A stretch of 64,000 bases of DNA from Phyllobacterium zundukense (GCF_025452195.1 NZ_CP104969.1:204001-268000), one strand, 5' to 3'; shown: positions 53,927 through 63,490, counted from the first letter of the stretch. Translations and numbers: made by a program. The notes: a model not told the origin generated them from the sequence alone.

Positions 53927-54994
53927 ATGGCATTCCTGGAATTAGACGGCCTGACCAAGAGCTATGGTTCGCTTACGGTTGTCAAAGGCGTCAATCTATC
54001 CGTCGACAAAGGCAAACTCGTCTGTCTTCTCGGTCCCTCTGGCTGCGGCAAGACAACAACGCTCAGGCTTATTGCAGGCTTCGTTCCAGCCAATGCGGGC
54101 GAGATACGAGTCGGTGGGAAGACCATATCTTCAGCTCATTCGACCGTTCCGCCCGAGGGGCGCAACATGTCGATGATCTTCCAGAGCTATGCGCTATGGC
54201 CGCATATGACGGTCTTCGAGAATGTGGCTTATGGCCTGAAGCTGCGGCGTCTTCCACAATCGGAAGTGACCAAAAGCGTGCGGACTATCCTGTCAGCCAC
54301 GCAGCTGCTTCCATTGGAAAATCGCTATCCGGGTGAACTCTCCGGCGGCCAGCAGCAGCGCGTATCGCTGGCGCGAGCACTGGTCATCAAGCCTGAAATC
54401 CTTTTGCTTGATGAGCCACTTTCCAACCTCGACGCCAATCTGCGCGAGGAAATGCGCTTTGAGATCCGCCGGCTTCACGACGAATTTCGCTACACGACAG
54501 TTTATGTGACGCATGATCAGGCGGAAGCGATGACTACGGCCGACATGATCGTCGTCATGAATGACGGCCGTATCGAGCAAGCGGGTTCGCCGGAAGACAT
54601 CTACGAACGTCCGGAAACTGAATTTGTCGCCCGCTTCATTGGCGGTACCAATATTCTCAGCGGCACCCGCGGCGATAAAGATAGCGTCGTTGGCGAAGGC
54701 GGGCTTGTGCTCCGATGCGGCAGCGGCAGCACCGCGGCTTCCGGAAAAACAGCAGTTTCAGTTCGGCACCATGACATCGAGCTGTCATCGGCCAAGCCCA
54801 AGAGCGCGGACACGAATGTCACTGTCGGTACGGTCACCCGGCAAATCTATCTCGGTTCGCACCGGGACTATCTCGTTTCAATCGCTGGTGGAGAAACGGT
54901 GCGCACAGTCGCGCCAGTCAATGTTGCGATCCCGGTTGGCCAAGAAGTATGGCTGCATTTCCCACCAGAGAAATGCCGGGCGCTCGCACAATAA
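53927..54994 (+). CDS. ABC transporter ATP-binding protein (FbpC/PotA type)
   Basis: Encodes 355 residues from an ATG after GGGAGGTGG. Walker A GPSGCGKTTTLRLIAG, signature LSGGQQQRVSLARAL, Walker B ILLLDEPLSNLDA and the switch His in VYVTHDQAEAM are present. The last 100 residues are a TOBE domain (VSVRHHDIELSSA onward). It energises the two-domain permease at 56062 with the binding protein at 55009. The family handles iron(III), thiamine, polyamines, phosphonates or sugar phosphates. Confidence 0.92.
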   Translation: MAFLELDGLTKSYGSLTVVKGVNLSVDKGKLVCLLGPSGCGKTTTLRLIAGFVPANAGEIRVGGKTISSAHSTVPPEGRNMSMIFQSYALWPHMTVFENVAYGLKLRRLPQSEVTKSVRTILSATQLLPLENRYPGELSGGQQQRVSLARALVIKPEILLLDEPLSNLDANLREEMRFEIRRLHDEFRYTTVYVTHDQAEAMTTADMIVVMNDGRIEQAGSPEDIYERPETEFVARFIGGTNILSGTRGDKDSVVGEGGLVLRCGSGSTAASGKTAVSVRHHDIELSSAKPKSADTNVTVGTVTRQIYLGSHRDYLVSIAGGETVRTVAPVNVAIPVGQEVWLHFPPEKCRALAQ

Positions 54995-55008
54995 GGGAGG
55001 AACTATGC

Positions 55009-56055
55009 ATGTGGAAGAAAGCTCTATCTGCCGCACTCTTGGCTACGGGAATGGCGGCTTCGACCGCCGCCTGGGCTGAAGCACCGGCACCCTATCAGAT
55101 TACCCCGGAACTCGTGGCCGCCGCCAAGGCTGAAGGCAAGGTGGTATTCTATACTGCTACCGACGTCGCGGTCGCCGAAAAGCTCGCCGAACACTTCAAA
55201 TCCAAGTACCCGGGCATCGCGGTACAGGTAGAACGCGCCGGATCCGAACGGGTCTTCCAGCGCATCGGCCAGGAATACTCGACCGGCATCTATAATGCAG
55301 ACGTGATCGAGACTTCCGATGCAGTGCATTTCGAATATTTCAAGCGCCAGGGCTGGCTCGAACCCATGGTGCCGCAAGAAGTTGCGGACAAGTGGCCGGC
55401 CGATGAGCGCGATCCCGACGGTAACTTCGCCGCCTACCGCGCGCATCTATCGGTCATCGCGTACCGTACGGATCTGATGAAGGATGCCGACGCTCCGAAA
55501 ACGTGGGAAGATCTGCTTGATCCCCGTTTCAAGGACAAGATGGTCAAAGCGCACCCGGGCTATAGCGGTACGGTAATGACCTCGACATTCGTGCTGAGCC
55601 AGCTTCTTGGCTGGGATTATTTCGAAAAGCTCGGCAAGCAAAACATAATGCAGGTGCAATCTTCGACCGAGCCTCCGAAGAAGTTGGCTCAAGGCGAACG
55701 GGCGCTCGAAGTCGATGGCAATGAATACAATGTCTTCCGCCTCATCGACGAGGGAAAACCCATCAAGATCGTTTACCCGGACGAAGGCACACCGCTTGCC
55801 GTCGGCAATGCTGCGGTCCTGAAACAGGCTCCCAACCCGAATGCTGCCAAACTGTTCTACGCATTTCTCTTTTCGCTTGATGCGCAGCAGCTCAACAGTG
55901 ATTTCGGCGGGCTGAGATCATTCCACCCGGACGTCAAGGAAAAGGCGGATCGCACGCCTTTGGCGAAGATCAAGATTCTGCATTCGGATCCTGAGAAACT
56001 CGAGCCCGAGATTCCCACCATCAAAGCCAACTATGAAAAGTATTTCGGGACATAA
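55009..56055 (+). CDS. ABC transporter substrate-binding protein (Fbp/Afu type)
   Basis: Encodes 348 residues from the ATG at 55009, eight bases behind GGGAGG; a nearby ATG at 55005 is out of frame. A signal peptide ends near AWAE. The mature protein begins with AEGKVVFYTATDVAVAEKLAEHF and contains VQVERAGSERVFQRI and YNADVIETSDAVHF. These belong to the extracellular binding protein class that includes ferric iron, AfuA hexose-phosphate and 2-aminoethylphosphonate receptors. The tyrosine pair of true iron binders is not evident, so an organic anion ligand is likelier. Confidence 0.88.
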   Translation: MWKKALSAALLATGMAASTAAWAEAPAPYQITPELVAAAKAEGKVVFYTATDVAVAEKLAEHFKSKYPGIAVQVERAGSERVFQRIGQEYSTGIYNADVIETSDAVHFEYFKRQGWLEPMVPQEVADKWPADERDPDGNFAAYRAHLSVIAYRTDLMKDADAPKTWEDLLDPRFKDKMVKAHPGYSGTVMTSTFVLSQLLGWDYFEKLGKQNIMQVQSSTEPPKKLAQGERALEVDGNEYNVFRLIDEGKPIKIVYPDEGTPLAVGNAAVLKQAPNPNAAKLFYAFLFSLDAQQLNSDFGGLRSFHPDVKEKADRTPLAKIKILHSDPEKLEPEIPTIKANYEKYFGT

Positions 56056-56061
56056 TTGATC

Positions 56062-57795
56062 ATGACCAGTGACATTCAGGTTCAAGCTTTGCCGGTTCAG
56101 GGTCGGCGCCGCAGTATCGATTTTTCATGGCCGACCTTCGCTCTGTTGACGCTTGTCCTGAGTGTCCTGGTTCTCCTGCCATTATTCTGGCTCGTCTATT
56201 ACAGCTTTCGCAGCGACACCGGCGCGGGCGCGACCTTTGACAACTACATTGCCCTCGTCGCCGACCCGACCCTTCTTCGCGCTTACGGCCTTGCGATTGG
56301 AATGGCGTTGGCCGTCGGCGTCCTTGCCTGCCTTATCGCAACGCCGATGGCATGGCTTGTTGCGCGGACGGACTTACCCGGCAGACGGACAATCCGCATG
56401 CTGGTGACAGCGTCGTTCGTCACGCCACCTTTCCTTGGTGCCATCGCCTACGAGATATTGGCGGCGCCAAACAGCGGTATTGTCAATATTATGTACAGGA
56501 GTGTCTTCGGGCTCGAAGCATCCGAATATCTGGTGAACATCTATACGTTCAGTGGCCTCGTCTTTGCCATCGCCTGCTTCACCTTCCCCTATGTCTTTAC
56601 GCTTGTGGCGAACGCGCTCGACAAGGTTCCATCCGATCTTGAGGATGCTTCTTCAATTCTCGGCGGCAAATCCATGACGACATTGCGGAAGGTGACGATT
56701 CCGCTGGTACTTCCGGCCATGCTGGCAGGAACTTTGATTGCCATTCTGCAAGCCCTGACGATGTTTGGCTCCCCGGCGATCCTTGCGCTCCCTGCCGGGT
56801 TTCACGTGATCACGACGAAAATCTGGAGCCTGTTTCAATTTCCGCCGCGTCTCGGGCTGGCAGCGGCGGCTGCGCTTCCCTTGCTGATCATTACCGTAAT
56901 CCTTCTGCGCGCGCAGAAGTCGATCCTCGGACGAAAAGGTTACACCGTTCTCGGCGGCAAGAGCGGTACACCAAGGATTACCGAGCTCGGCCCGTGGAAA
57001 TGGGTAGCCATCGCCTTCGTTTTCTGTGTCCTCAGTCTGACGATCATCCTGCCCTATCTCGCGATCCTGAAGACGGCTTTCACCGGTACTGTTGGCGATC
57101 CGATCAATCTGAGCACGTTGACACTGAGTCATTGGCGGTTCGTGCTATTTGAATTCTCAGCGACGCAGCTCGCACTTCGCAACACGTTCCTCCTCGGCTT
57201 TCTCACCGCGACCGCAGTTACGGCGATTGCATTAATCGTGTCCTACCTGGTGACCCGAAGGTCGGTTCCGGGCTCCGGTTTCCTCGGCGTGCTTGCTACG
57301 GCTCCGGTTGCAATTCCAGGTATCGTCCTCGGCGTTGGCCTGTTTCTCAGCTATGCCAATCCGACATTCCAACTTTATGGAACGATCTGGATCCTCCTCA
57401 TCGCTTTCATGACAATCGAGCTCCCGGCGGGTTATCAACAGATGTCCTCGGCCTTTTCCGGTGTCCATCCGGAACTGGAGGAAGCCGGCCGTATCGTGGG
57501 CGCTTCACGCTTGAGAACGCTCTGGGACATCACAGCTCCGTTGTTGCGGACAAGTGTCGTCGCGGCCTGGTGCTTCGTTTTCGTCGGCACGATCCGCGAA
57601 CTCTCCGCAACAATTCTGCTGACAACCGCTAATACCAAGCTCGTCTCGGTCATCATCTACGATCTCAACGAGAGTGGCGATCTCGGAGCGATCTGTGTTC
57701 TCGGTATAATTCTCCTTGCCGCTTCTTTCGCCGTCGTGTTCGTCGCCAACCGGGTTCCGGTACTTGGCGGTTCGCAAATGAATACGCGAGGCTAG
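56062..57795 (+). CDS. ABC transporter permease, fused two-domain (FbpB/AfuB type)
   Basis: Encodes 577 residues from the ATG at 56062; a TTG two codons earlier lies right at the previous stop. It consists of two tandem BPD permease units of about six helices each. Contact loops are DLEDASSILGGKSMTTLRKVTIPL in the first half and ELEEAGRIVGASRLRTLWDITAPL in the second. One chain thus makes the whole pore, as in FbpB. It closes the three-gene transporter operon. Confidence 0.92.
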   Translation: MTSDIQVQALPVQGRRRSIDFSWPTFALLTLVLSVLVLLPLFWLVYYSFRSDTGAGATFDNYIALVADPTLLRAYGLAIGMALAVGVLACLIATPMAWLVARTDLPGRRTIRMLVTASFVTPPFLGAIAYEILAAPNSGIVNIMYRSVFGLEASEYLVNIYTFSGLVFAIACFTFPYVFTLVANALDKVPSDLEDASSILGGKSMTTLRKVTIPLVLPAMLAGTLIAILQALTMFGSPAILALPAGFHVITTKIWSLFQFPPRLGLAAAAALPLLIITVILLRAQKSILGRKGYTVLGGKSGTPRITELGPWKWVAIAFVFCVLSLTIILPYLAILKTAFTGTVGDPINLSTLTLSHWRFVLFEFSATQLALRNTFLLGFLTATAVTAIALIVSYLVTRRSVPGSGFLGVLATAPVAIPGIVLGVGLFLSYANPTFQLYGTIWILLIAFMTIELPAGYQQMSSAFSGVHPELEEAGRIVGASRLRTLWDITAPLLRTSVVAAWCFVFVGTIRELSATILLTTANTKLVSVIIYDLNESGDLGAICVLGIILLAASFAVVFVANRVPVLGGSQMNTRG

Positions 57796-57797
57796 AG

Positions 57798-57815
57798 CCC
57801 TGCCTTTCGGCAGGG
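57798..57815 (+). terminator. Hairpin after the transporter operon
   Basis: CCCTGCC, a TTTC loop and GGCAGGG form a compact stem starting three bases past the permease stop. No long T-run follows. It is a likely transcript end. Confidence 0.55.
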
Positions 57816-57910
57816 TCGCCAATCGCTGGAATTGCTGCTAAACGAGGCTGGAGGAGTAATCCGTAAGGTTCTTGCTCCGCTCATACTGGAACCTTCATGA
57901 TGGCTTGCGC

Positions 57911-58663
57911 ATGTCAGAGATAACGAACGCCCCGCATAATTTATCCGCGATCGATTTCCTTCGCACCCGTTCGCTCGCGAACGTTGTACAGGCCGAGATC
58001 GAGCGGATGATCATCGATGGCGAGCTCAAGCCTAACGAACGGGTGAACGAAAACGGTCTTTCCCAGCGCCTGGGCGTGAGTCGCGGACCAATCCGCGAGG
58101 CCTGCAGCGCGTTGGCGGCCATGGGACTTATCGAGATCATCCCCAACCGCGGCTTCTTTATACGGGCGCTTACCAATGACGAAGCCCAGGACCTTTCGGA
58201 AGCCCGGGCGGGCGTCTTCGGCTGCATGGCCATGATGCTGGCCGAGCGGGTGACTGACGCCCAGATCGCCATCCTTCGAGCGCTGTTGCAGCGCATGGAT
58301 GAAATTGTCGAGCTCGGTGACGTGCATATCTACTACCCGGTCAATCTCGAGTTTCATAAGCAGATCACGCATATGGCCGGAAACAATCGCCTCGAACTCA
58401 TCTATCAGAGCTTTGTGCGCGAATTGCATATACAGCGCTACCGCGCCCTCTCCAGCCACGATGTGCTCCACATCTCCAACGAAGAACATCGTGCCATTGT
58501 CGATGCGCTCGAAGCGCGCGACCCTGTCCGCAGTCTCATTGCCGCGCGCACCCATATCCTCAATGGCATCGTACGCACCCGTCAGGCTGGTCAGCCTGGA
58601 CCAGTTGATCAGCTCGAAAAACAATCGCGCAAATCCGCCGACGAGAAATCCAGCGAAGTCTGA
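57911..58663 (+). CDS. GntR-family regulator, FCD subfamily
   Basis: Encodes 250 residues from the ATG at 57911; the frame opens earlier but the upstream part has no ribosome site. A winged helix is near residues 20-85 (VQAEIERMIIDGELKPNERVNE, then LGVSRGPIREACSALAAMGLIE), and the FCD domain carries NLEFHKQITHMAGNNRLELIY and EEHRAIVDALEARDPVRS with its His ligands. It precedes the mmgE/prpD gene and is likely its regulator; the TGTTGACA site at 58705 lies just downstream. Confidence 0.9.
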   Translation: MSEITNAPHNLSAIDFLRTRSLANVVQAEIERMIIDGELKPNERVNENGLSQRLGVSRGPIREACSALAAMGLIEIIPNRGFFIRALTNDEAQDLSEARAGVFGCMAMMLAERVTDAQIAILRALLQRMDEIVELGDVHIYYPVNLEFHKQITHMAGNNRLELIYQSFVRELHIQRYRALSSHDVLHISNEEHRAIVDALEARDPVRSLIAARTHILNGIVRTRQAGQPGPVDQLEKQSRKSADEKSSEV

Positions 58664-58704
58664 AGCCTGAGCACGACCCTTCGACGTTTTTGCAAACACA
58701 AAAC

Positions 58705-58720
58705 TGTTGACAATTAACAA
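58705..58720. promoter_or_regulatory. FCD-type operator overlapping a -35 element upstream of mmgE/prpD
   Basis: TGTTGACAATTAACAA includes TGTTGACA, the same core as at 53834, and TTGACA, a perfect -35 hexamer at 58708-58713. No clear -10 was found at 17 bases. The overlap suggests repression of the operon starting at 58783. Confidence 0.5.
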
Positions 58721-58782
58721 TCCTCCCAGCACAGTCGATTTGAGAATTTACTCAAGACAGACGTGACATAAGAGGATTTGGG

Positions 58783-60198
58783 ATGAATCAGAACAAGGCA
58801 GTCGATATCGAGCTGACGAAATATGTGGCCGAATTCGTGGTCGAAACAACGTTTGCTGATCTTTCAGCGGAAGTTATCGAACTAGGCAAGAAATCGATAC
58901 TCGATGGCTTCGGCCTTGCCCTTTCGGGTTCTGTTGCCAAGAGCGGCGAACTGGTTCGCCAGCATCTTGGAGATCTTGGTCTTGCCGATGGTGCCGCGAC
59001 CGTCATCGGCGGCGGTCGCAAGGTAGCGCCTCGGTTTGCCGCATTTGCCAACGGCGTCGGTATCCACGCGGATGACTATGACGACACACAATTGGCCGTC
59101 GCCAGAGACCGCGTCTATGGTCTGCTCACACATCCGACGGCGCCAGCTTTGCCCGCTGCCTTTGCGATTGGCGAACTTGTCAAGTCTTCCGGCCAGGACT
59201 TCATGCTGGCATATCACCTTGGCGTCGAGGTCGAGTGCAAGATCGCCGAAGCAATCGCGCCGCGTCACTACCAGACCGGCTTTCACGCAACAGCTACATG
59301 TGGAACATTTGCCGCCGCCGCAGCGAGCGCCAGACTGATGGGCTTCGATGTCGCGACCACGCAGCGTGCGCTGTCGATTGCGGGTAGCCAGTCCGCAGGT
59401 TTGCGCGAGAATTTCGGCACGATGACAAAACCATTCCATGCCGGGCGATCCTCGGAAAGCGGCGTAGCGGCGGCACAGTTCGCGTCCTATGGCTGGACCG
59501 CCACACCTCGGATACTCGAGGCACCGCGCGGGTTCTTTGCCGCAGCCGGCGGCGGCTATGATCAGAGCGCCATCTTCGACAAGTTGGGCGCCCCCTGGAC
59601 TTTCGCCAATCCTGGCATCTCCATCAAACCGCATCCGTCGGGCTCCCTCACCCATCCCGGAATGACCGAAATGCTGCGATTGATAAAAGAGTATGGCATC
59701 CGCGCCGAGGACGTGAAGCATGTACGCGTCGGCACCAACTCCAATATGCCGAATGCCTTGATCCATCATCGTCCCAAGGATGAACTCCAAGCGAAATTCT
59801 CCATGGAATTCTGCATGGCGATCCTGCTGCTCGAAGGCCGCGCCGGCCTCAATGAGTTCACAGATGCTGCGGTCGAACGCGAGGACGTCAAGGCGATGAT
59901 CGAGAAGGTGGATTTCGTTATAGACGACGAGGCCGAAGCGGCGGGTTATCATCTCATGACAACGCTGATCGATATCGAACTCAAGGATGGCCGCAAGATT
60001 TCCGGACGCGCCGATTTTGGCAAGGGCAGCCCGGCATTTCCCATGAGCTATGACGAGGTAGCAGGCAAGTTCCGTGAGAACGCCGAGTTCGCAGGGATGT
60101 CCCGCAGCAAGGCGGATGAGATAGTCGAACTGGTGCGCGGCCTGGAAAACCTTAGCACTCTGGACGATCTGTCAACGCGTCTTATCTCTGTCGCCTGA
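58783..60198 (+). CDS. MmgE/PrpD family protein
   Basis: Encodes 471 residues. The helical domain begins YVAEFVVETTFADLSAEVIELGKKSILDG, followed by ADDYDDTQLAV, which aligns with the family's active-site DYDDT/HPS region, and HATATCGTFAAAAASARLMG and GTMTKPFHAGRSSESGV. The family includes 2-methylcitrate dehydratase, cis-aconitate decarboxylase and iminodisuccinate epimerase. Its neighbours (isopropylmalate/tartrate-type dehydrogenases) suggest a substituted malate or citrate-like substrate. Which reaction it performs cannot be told from sequence by eye. Confidence 0.9.
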   Translation: MNQNKAVDIELTKYVAEFVVETTFADLSAEVIELGKKSILDGFGLALSGSVAKSGELVRQHLGDLGLADGAATVIGGGRKVAPRFAAFANGVGIHADDYDDTQLAVARDRVYGLLTHPTAPALPAAFAIGELVKSSGQDFMLAYHLGVEVECKIAEAIAPRHYQTGFHATATCGTFAAAAASARLMGFDVATTQRALSIAGSQSAGLRENFGTMTKPFHAGRSSESGVAAAQFASYGWTATPRILEAPRGFFAAAGGGYDQSAIFDKLGAPWTFANPGISIKPHPSGSLTHPGMTEMLRLIKEYGIRAEDVKHVRVGTNSNMPNALIHHRPKDELQAKFSMEFCMAILLLEGRAGLNEFTDAAVEREDVKAMIEKVDFVIDDEAEAAGYHLMTTLIDIELKDGRKISGRADFGKGSPAFPMSYDEVAGKFRENAEFAGMSRSKADEIVELVRGLENLSTLDDLSTRLISVA

Positions 60199-60209
60199 CG
60201 AAATTCATC

Positions 60210-61304
60210 ATGCCAGACTCGGGAACATTGGGTGGCGGTCCGCGTGTCTTCGACCGCACCCTCGCGAGGATGGGTCTGGCATTGCTGATCGGCATCGCAG
60301 GGGCTGTGGTTGCTAGAAGCATCTCGATGCCGCTACCGTATCTTCTGGGGCCACTTCTGGCGTGCGGCAGCGCCTCCATCATGGGTGCTCCGCTCGCTGC
60401 ATTGCCTTATGGCCGGGAGCTTGGCCAGGTGGCGGTCGGCTTGGCTATCGGCTTGCGCTTTGTTCCGGTGGTGGTGATTGCAATCGTAAAACTGTTGCCG
60501 CTCATGTTGCTTGCGACCGTCTTGACGATCGTTGCGACAATGATTGCCGCGTTGCTATTGCAGAGGCTTGCCGGAACGGATCGCAAGACCGCTTTCTTCG
60601 CTACGGCCGCTGCCGGCCTTGCGGAAATGGCCGTCGTCGCCCATCAGAAGAACGCGGATAGCGATACTGTCGCGGTGGTTCATCTGATCCGCGTTACGTC
60701 GATCGTAACGATCGTTCCGTTCCTGGTAACGATCTTCGGCGAGGATGGCGGCATCCATCTCACACCAATACCGTTTCGGGGCGAAGCAACACCGCTCATC
60801 GCCCTGTTCGTCGTGGGAGCTGCCGCTGCATTTCTGGTGCGGCGATTCAAACTGCCCAATACATGGCTGCTGGTTCCGGCGGCGATAGGTGCCCTCGTTT
60901 CCGGCTTCGGCTTTGGACCGTTTGCGGTTCCGTCCATTGTCCTGACGGTGGCGCAAGTCGTCATCGGGGTCTGGCTCGGTTGCCGCTTCAGGCGATCGCT
61001 CCTCGGCAGGCTGTGGCGTGTGACGTCTTCGGCACTCGTGACCACGGCGTTCCTGCTCGCCGTTGCCATGGGAATAGCCTTGGCGCTCTCGGCGGCGACC
61101 GGTCTTTCCTTCGTCACGAGCCTGCTCGCCGTAGCGCCAGCCGGGGTCACCGAAATGGCGCTCACCGCTACGGGGATGCATCTTGATGCAACAACCGTGA
61201 CCGCTTTCCAGATCACCCGGATTGCTGTGGTGATGACGACAATCCTCTTCACGTTTCGGATATTTGAAACCTTTTCGCGTCGCCTCGACGCATCCTCTGA
61301 TTGA
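60210..61304 (+). CDS. AbrB-family integral membrane protein
   Basis: Encodes 364 residues with about ten helices in two repeats (SMPLPYLLGPLLACGSA; LPYGRELGQVAVGLAIGLRF; then TSLLAVAPAGVTEMALTATGM). This is the AbrB membrane family (sometimes labelled ammonia monooxygenase), unrelated to the DNA-binding AbrB. Several members lie beside tricarboxylate or hydroxy-acid genes, so a transport role is plausible. It lies 11 bases after mmgE/prpD. Confidence 0.85.
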   Translation: MPDSGTLGGGPRVFDRTLARMGLALLIGIAGAVVARSISMPLPYLLGPLLACGSASIMGAPLAALPYGRELGQVAVGLAIGLRFVPVVVIAIVKLLPLMLLATVLTIVATMIAALLLQRLAGTDRKTAFFATAAAGLAEMAVVAHQKNADSDTVAVVHLIRVTSIVTIVPFLVTIFGEDGGIHLTPIPFRGEATPLIALFVVGAAAAFLVRRFKLPNTWLLVPAAIGALVSGFGFGPFAVPSIVLTVAQVVIGVWLGCRFRRSLLGRLWRVTSSALVTTAFLLAVAMGIALALSAATGLSFVTSLLAVAPAGVTEMALTATGMHLDATTVTAFQITRIAVVMTTILFTFRIFETFSRRLDASSD

Positions 61305-61316
61305 AAGGATTGTTCC

Positions 61317-62387
61317 ATGACCAGCCATCTCGTGATCGGCATTCTAAACGGCGATGATATCGGCCATGAAATCGTGCCGGCAGCCGTCGAAGTGACACGT
61401 GCAGCGGCCGCTAAGACAGGTCTGCAAATCGATTGGCGGCCGATGCCGATCGGCCGTGCTGCTCTCGACACACATGGCTCGACTTTTCCCGAAGGCACGA
61501 TGGAGACGCTCGCCAAGATGGATGGTTTCATCCTTGGCCCTATCGGACATCAGGCCTATCCAAAGGTTCCCGGTGCGATCAATCCGCATCCCATCATGCG
61601 CAAAGGCTTCAACCTGTTTGCCAATGTCCGTCCCACAAAGTCCTTTCCTGGACTTGGGGCGATTCACGAGGGTATCGATCTCGTCATCGTGCGAGAGAAC
61701 AATGAGGGGTTCCAGCCCGACCGCAATGTCGTTGCCGGCTCTGGTGAATTCCGGCCGACGGAAGATGTGACGATATCGGTGCGCGTCATTACGCGCGTGG
61801 GCTCATCCCGCGTGGCGCGCGCAGCTTTCGAGATCGCACAGCAACGCAAAAAACGACTGACGCTTGTACACAAGAACACCGTGTTCAAGCTAGGCTGCGG
61901 CATGTTCGTCGAAGAGTGCCACCGGGTCGCCAAGGAATTTCCCGAGGTGACTGTCGACGAGGTGATCGTCGACACCATGGCGATGCGGCTCATTCGGGAT
62001 CCGCAGAGTTTTGACGTCATCGTCACCACCAACATGTTCGGGGATATATTGACGGACGAAGCGGCGGGGCTCGTCGGTGGTCTTGGCATGGCACCCGGCC
62101 TGTGCATCGGCGAGGGCAACCTGGCGATGGCGCAGGCCACACACGGCTCCGCTCCGGATATCGCCGGCAAGGGCATAGCCAACCCATTCGCCATGATCGA
62201 ATCCGCCCGGATGATGATCGAGTGGCTGGGCCATAACCGCAAGATAGCGCAGGCTGTAGACGCAGCTACCATCATGGAGAAAGCAATCGCAACGGCGCTT
62301 GGCAGCCCGGCCACCCGCACCCGCGATATCAGGGGGACTGCTGACACTGCCGGAATGACAAAGGGAATTATTGCGGCAATTGGCTAG
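61317..62387 (+). CDS. Isocitrate/isopropylmalate dehydrogenase-family enzyme
   Basis: Encodes 356 residues from an ATG with GAAAGGA upstream. The beta-decarboxylating dehydrogenase pattern is clear: LNGDDIGHEIVPAAVEV, VRENNEGFQPDRN, TLVHKNTVFKLGCGMF (catalytic Lys), DEVIVDTMAMRLIRDPQSFDVIVTTNMFGDILTDEAAG (metal Asp residues) and HGSAPDIAGKGIANP. It oxidises and decarboxylates an (R)-malate-type hydroxy acid with NAD(P)+. It is in the MmgE/AbrB operon. A second family member (tartrate-dehydrogenase type) starts at 63559. Confidence 0.88.
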   Translation: MTSHLVIGILNGDDIGHEIVPAAVEVTRAAAAKTGLQIDWRPMPIGRAALDTHGSTFPEGTMETLAKMDGFILGPIGHQAYPKVPGAINPHPIMRKGFNLFANVRPTKSFPGLGAIHEGIDLVIVRENNEGFQPDRNVVAGSGEFRPTEDVTISVRVITRVGSSRVARAAFEIAQQRKKRLTLVHKNTVFKLGCGMFVEECHRVAKEFPEVTVDEVIVDTMAMRLIRDPQSFDVIVTTNMFGDILTDEAAGLVGGLGMAPGLCIGEGNLAMAQATHGSAPDIAGKGIANPFAMIESARMMIEWLGHNRKIAQAVDAATIMEKAIATALGSPATRTRDIRGTADTAGMTKGIIAAIG

Positions 62388-62400
62388 TCCGTGGATTTCG

Positions 62401-62426
62401 CCCTCGGCCATTTATATGTCCGAGGG
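62401..62426. terminator. Hairpin between convergent genes
   Basis: CCCTCGG and CCGAGGG pair over an AT-rich 12-base loop in the 53-base gap between two convergent stops. It is a likely shared terminator, with no T-run. Confidence 0.45.
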
Positions 62427-62440
62427 GCAATCATTTACGA

Positions 62441-63391
62441 TCAGGTCTGCGCCTTCGGCTCCTGGCCGTTGAAGAACTTCCAAAACGCGTCATAGACTAG
62501 ATCGGGACGTTGTTCGGCCGGATAATGACCGGTTGGCATCGCCCAGCCTCGCATGTCGGGAGCCCAGGGCCGCCATGCCTCGAGTGGAGCGAAATGACGC
62601 CCACAATGGCTATTGGAACCCCACAGAACCAGCACCGGACAGTTGATCGTGCGCTTGCCGAAGTCTGCCGTATCCATGGCGAGATCGACGCTGACGGTTG
62701 CCCGGTAGTCTTCACATACCGCATGGATCTGCTCAGGCGTGGTACAGCGCTTGTACTCAGCCATCGCTTCCGGGCTGAATATCTCAAGGCCGACGCCTTT
62801 CTTGTTGAGTTTGTAGTCGATGTAGTAGTCAAGGTCAGCTGTCAGCAGCTTTTCAGGAAATGGTGCCTTCTGTGCCATGAAAAACCAATGATAGGCCTCG
62901 AGACCCCAGCCAAGAGTAACGTTGGTAAGGGCATGATATGTCGGCACGATATCAAGCGAAGCCAGCCGCTCGACGCGATCGGGAAAATCAAGCGCCATGC
63001 GGAAAGCAGCGCGCGCACCGCGATCATGCCCGGCAACCTGAAACTTCTCGAAGCCAAAATGCGACATGACTTCGGCGTTGTCCTGCGCCATGGCACGGAA
63101 CGAATAGGCAGAATGATCGTCTCCTCCATCAGGCTTCGAACTGTCGCCATAGCCGCGCAGATCCGGGGCAACAACAGTAAAACTTTTGGCGAGCGCCGGC
63201 GAGATCCTATGCCAGCTTACATGGGTCAGCGGATTACCATGCAACAACAGAAGCGGCGGCCCCTCACCGCCGATCGCTACATTGATCTCGGCGCCCGAAG
63301 TTCGTATCCGCTCATAGCGGAAACCGTGCATCAGCTTTCCCTTTTCTTCAAAGAATGGGCGCATCTCGGACATCGACTCTGTCAGCGACAT
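62441..63391 (-). CDS. Alpha/beta hydrolase, haloacetate dehalogenase-like
   Basis: Encodes 316 residues. The fold motifs are LLLLHGNPLTHVSWHRI (oxyanion), VVAPDLRGYGDSSKPDG (characteristic Arg pair region), VAGHDRGARAAFRMALDFPDR (Asp nucleophile in GHDRG) and LDIVPTYHAL. An Asp nucleophile instead of Ser and the flanking sequence match fluoroacetate/haloacetate dehalogenases and epoxide hydrolases. The catalytic His is in AMPTGHYPAEQRPD. It is transcribed divergently from the tartrate dehydrogenase gene and shares its control region. Confidence 0.85.
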   Translation of the reverse strand: MSLTESMSEMRPFFEEKGKLMHGFRYERIRTSGAEINVAIGGEGPPLLLLHGNPLTHVSWHRISPALAKSFTVVAPDLRGYGDSSKPDGGDDHSAYSFRAMAQDNAEVMSHFGFEKFQVAGHDRGARAAFRMALDFPDRVERLASLDIVPTYHALTNVTLGWGLEAYHWFFMAQKAPFPEKLLTADLDYYIDYKLNKKGVGLEIFSPEAMAEYKRCTTPEQIHAVCEDYRATVSVDLAMDTADFGKRTINCPVLVLWGSNSHCGRHFAPLEAWRPWAPDMRGWAMPTGHYPAEQRPDLVYDAFWKFFNGQEPKAQT

Positions 63392-63464
63392 CGCATTTCT
63401 CCTTCTCGCTTGCTATCAATTCGGCAGGGATATCCTGGAGATCACGTCATGCCCATTTCTGTAA

Positions 63465-63490
63465 ATTGTCAACAATTTATAATTGACAAT
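63465..63490. promoter_or_regulatory. FCD-type operator in the divergent dehalogenase/tartrate dehydrogenase gap
   Basis: ATTGTCAACAAT (63465-63476) and AATTGACAAT (63481-63490) lie close together in this AT-rich stretch. Both contain TTGACA on one strand, so they overlap probable -35 elements in both directions. The core equals that at 53763. Confidence 0.55.
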
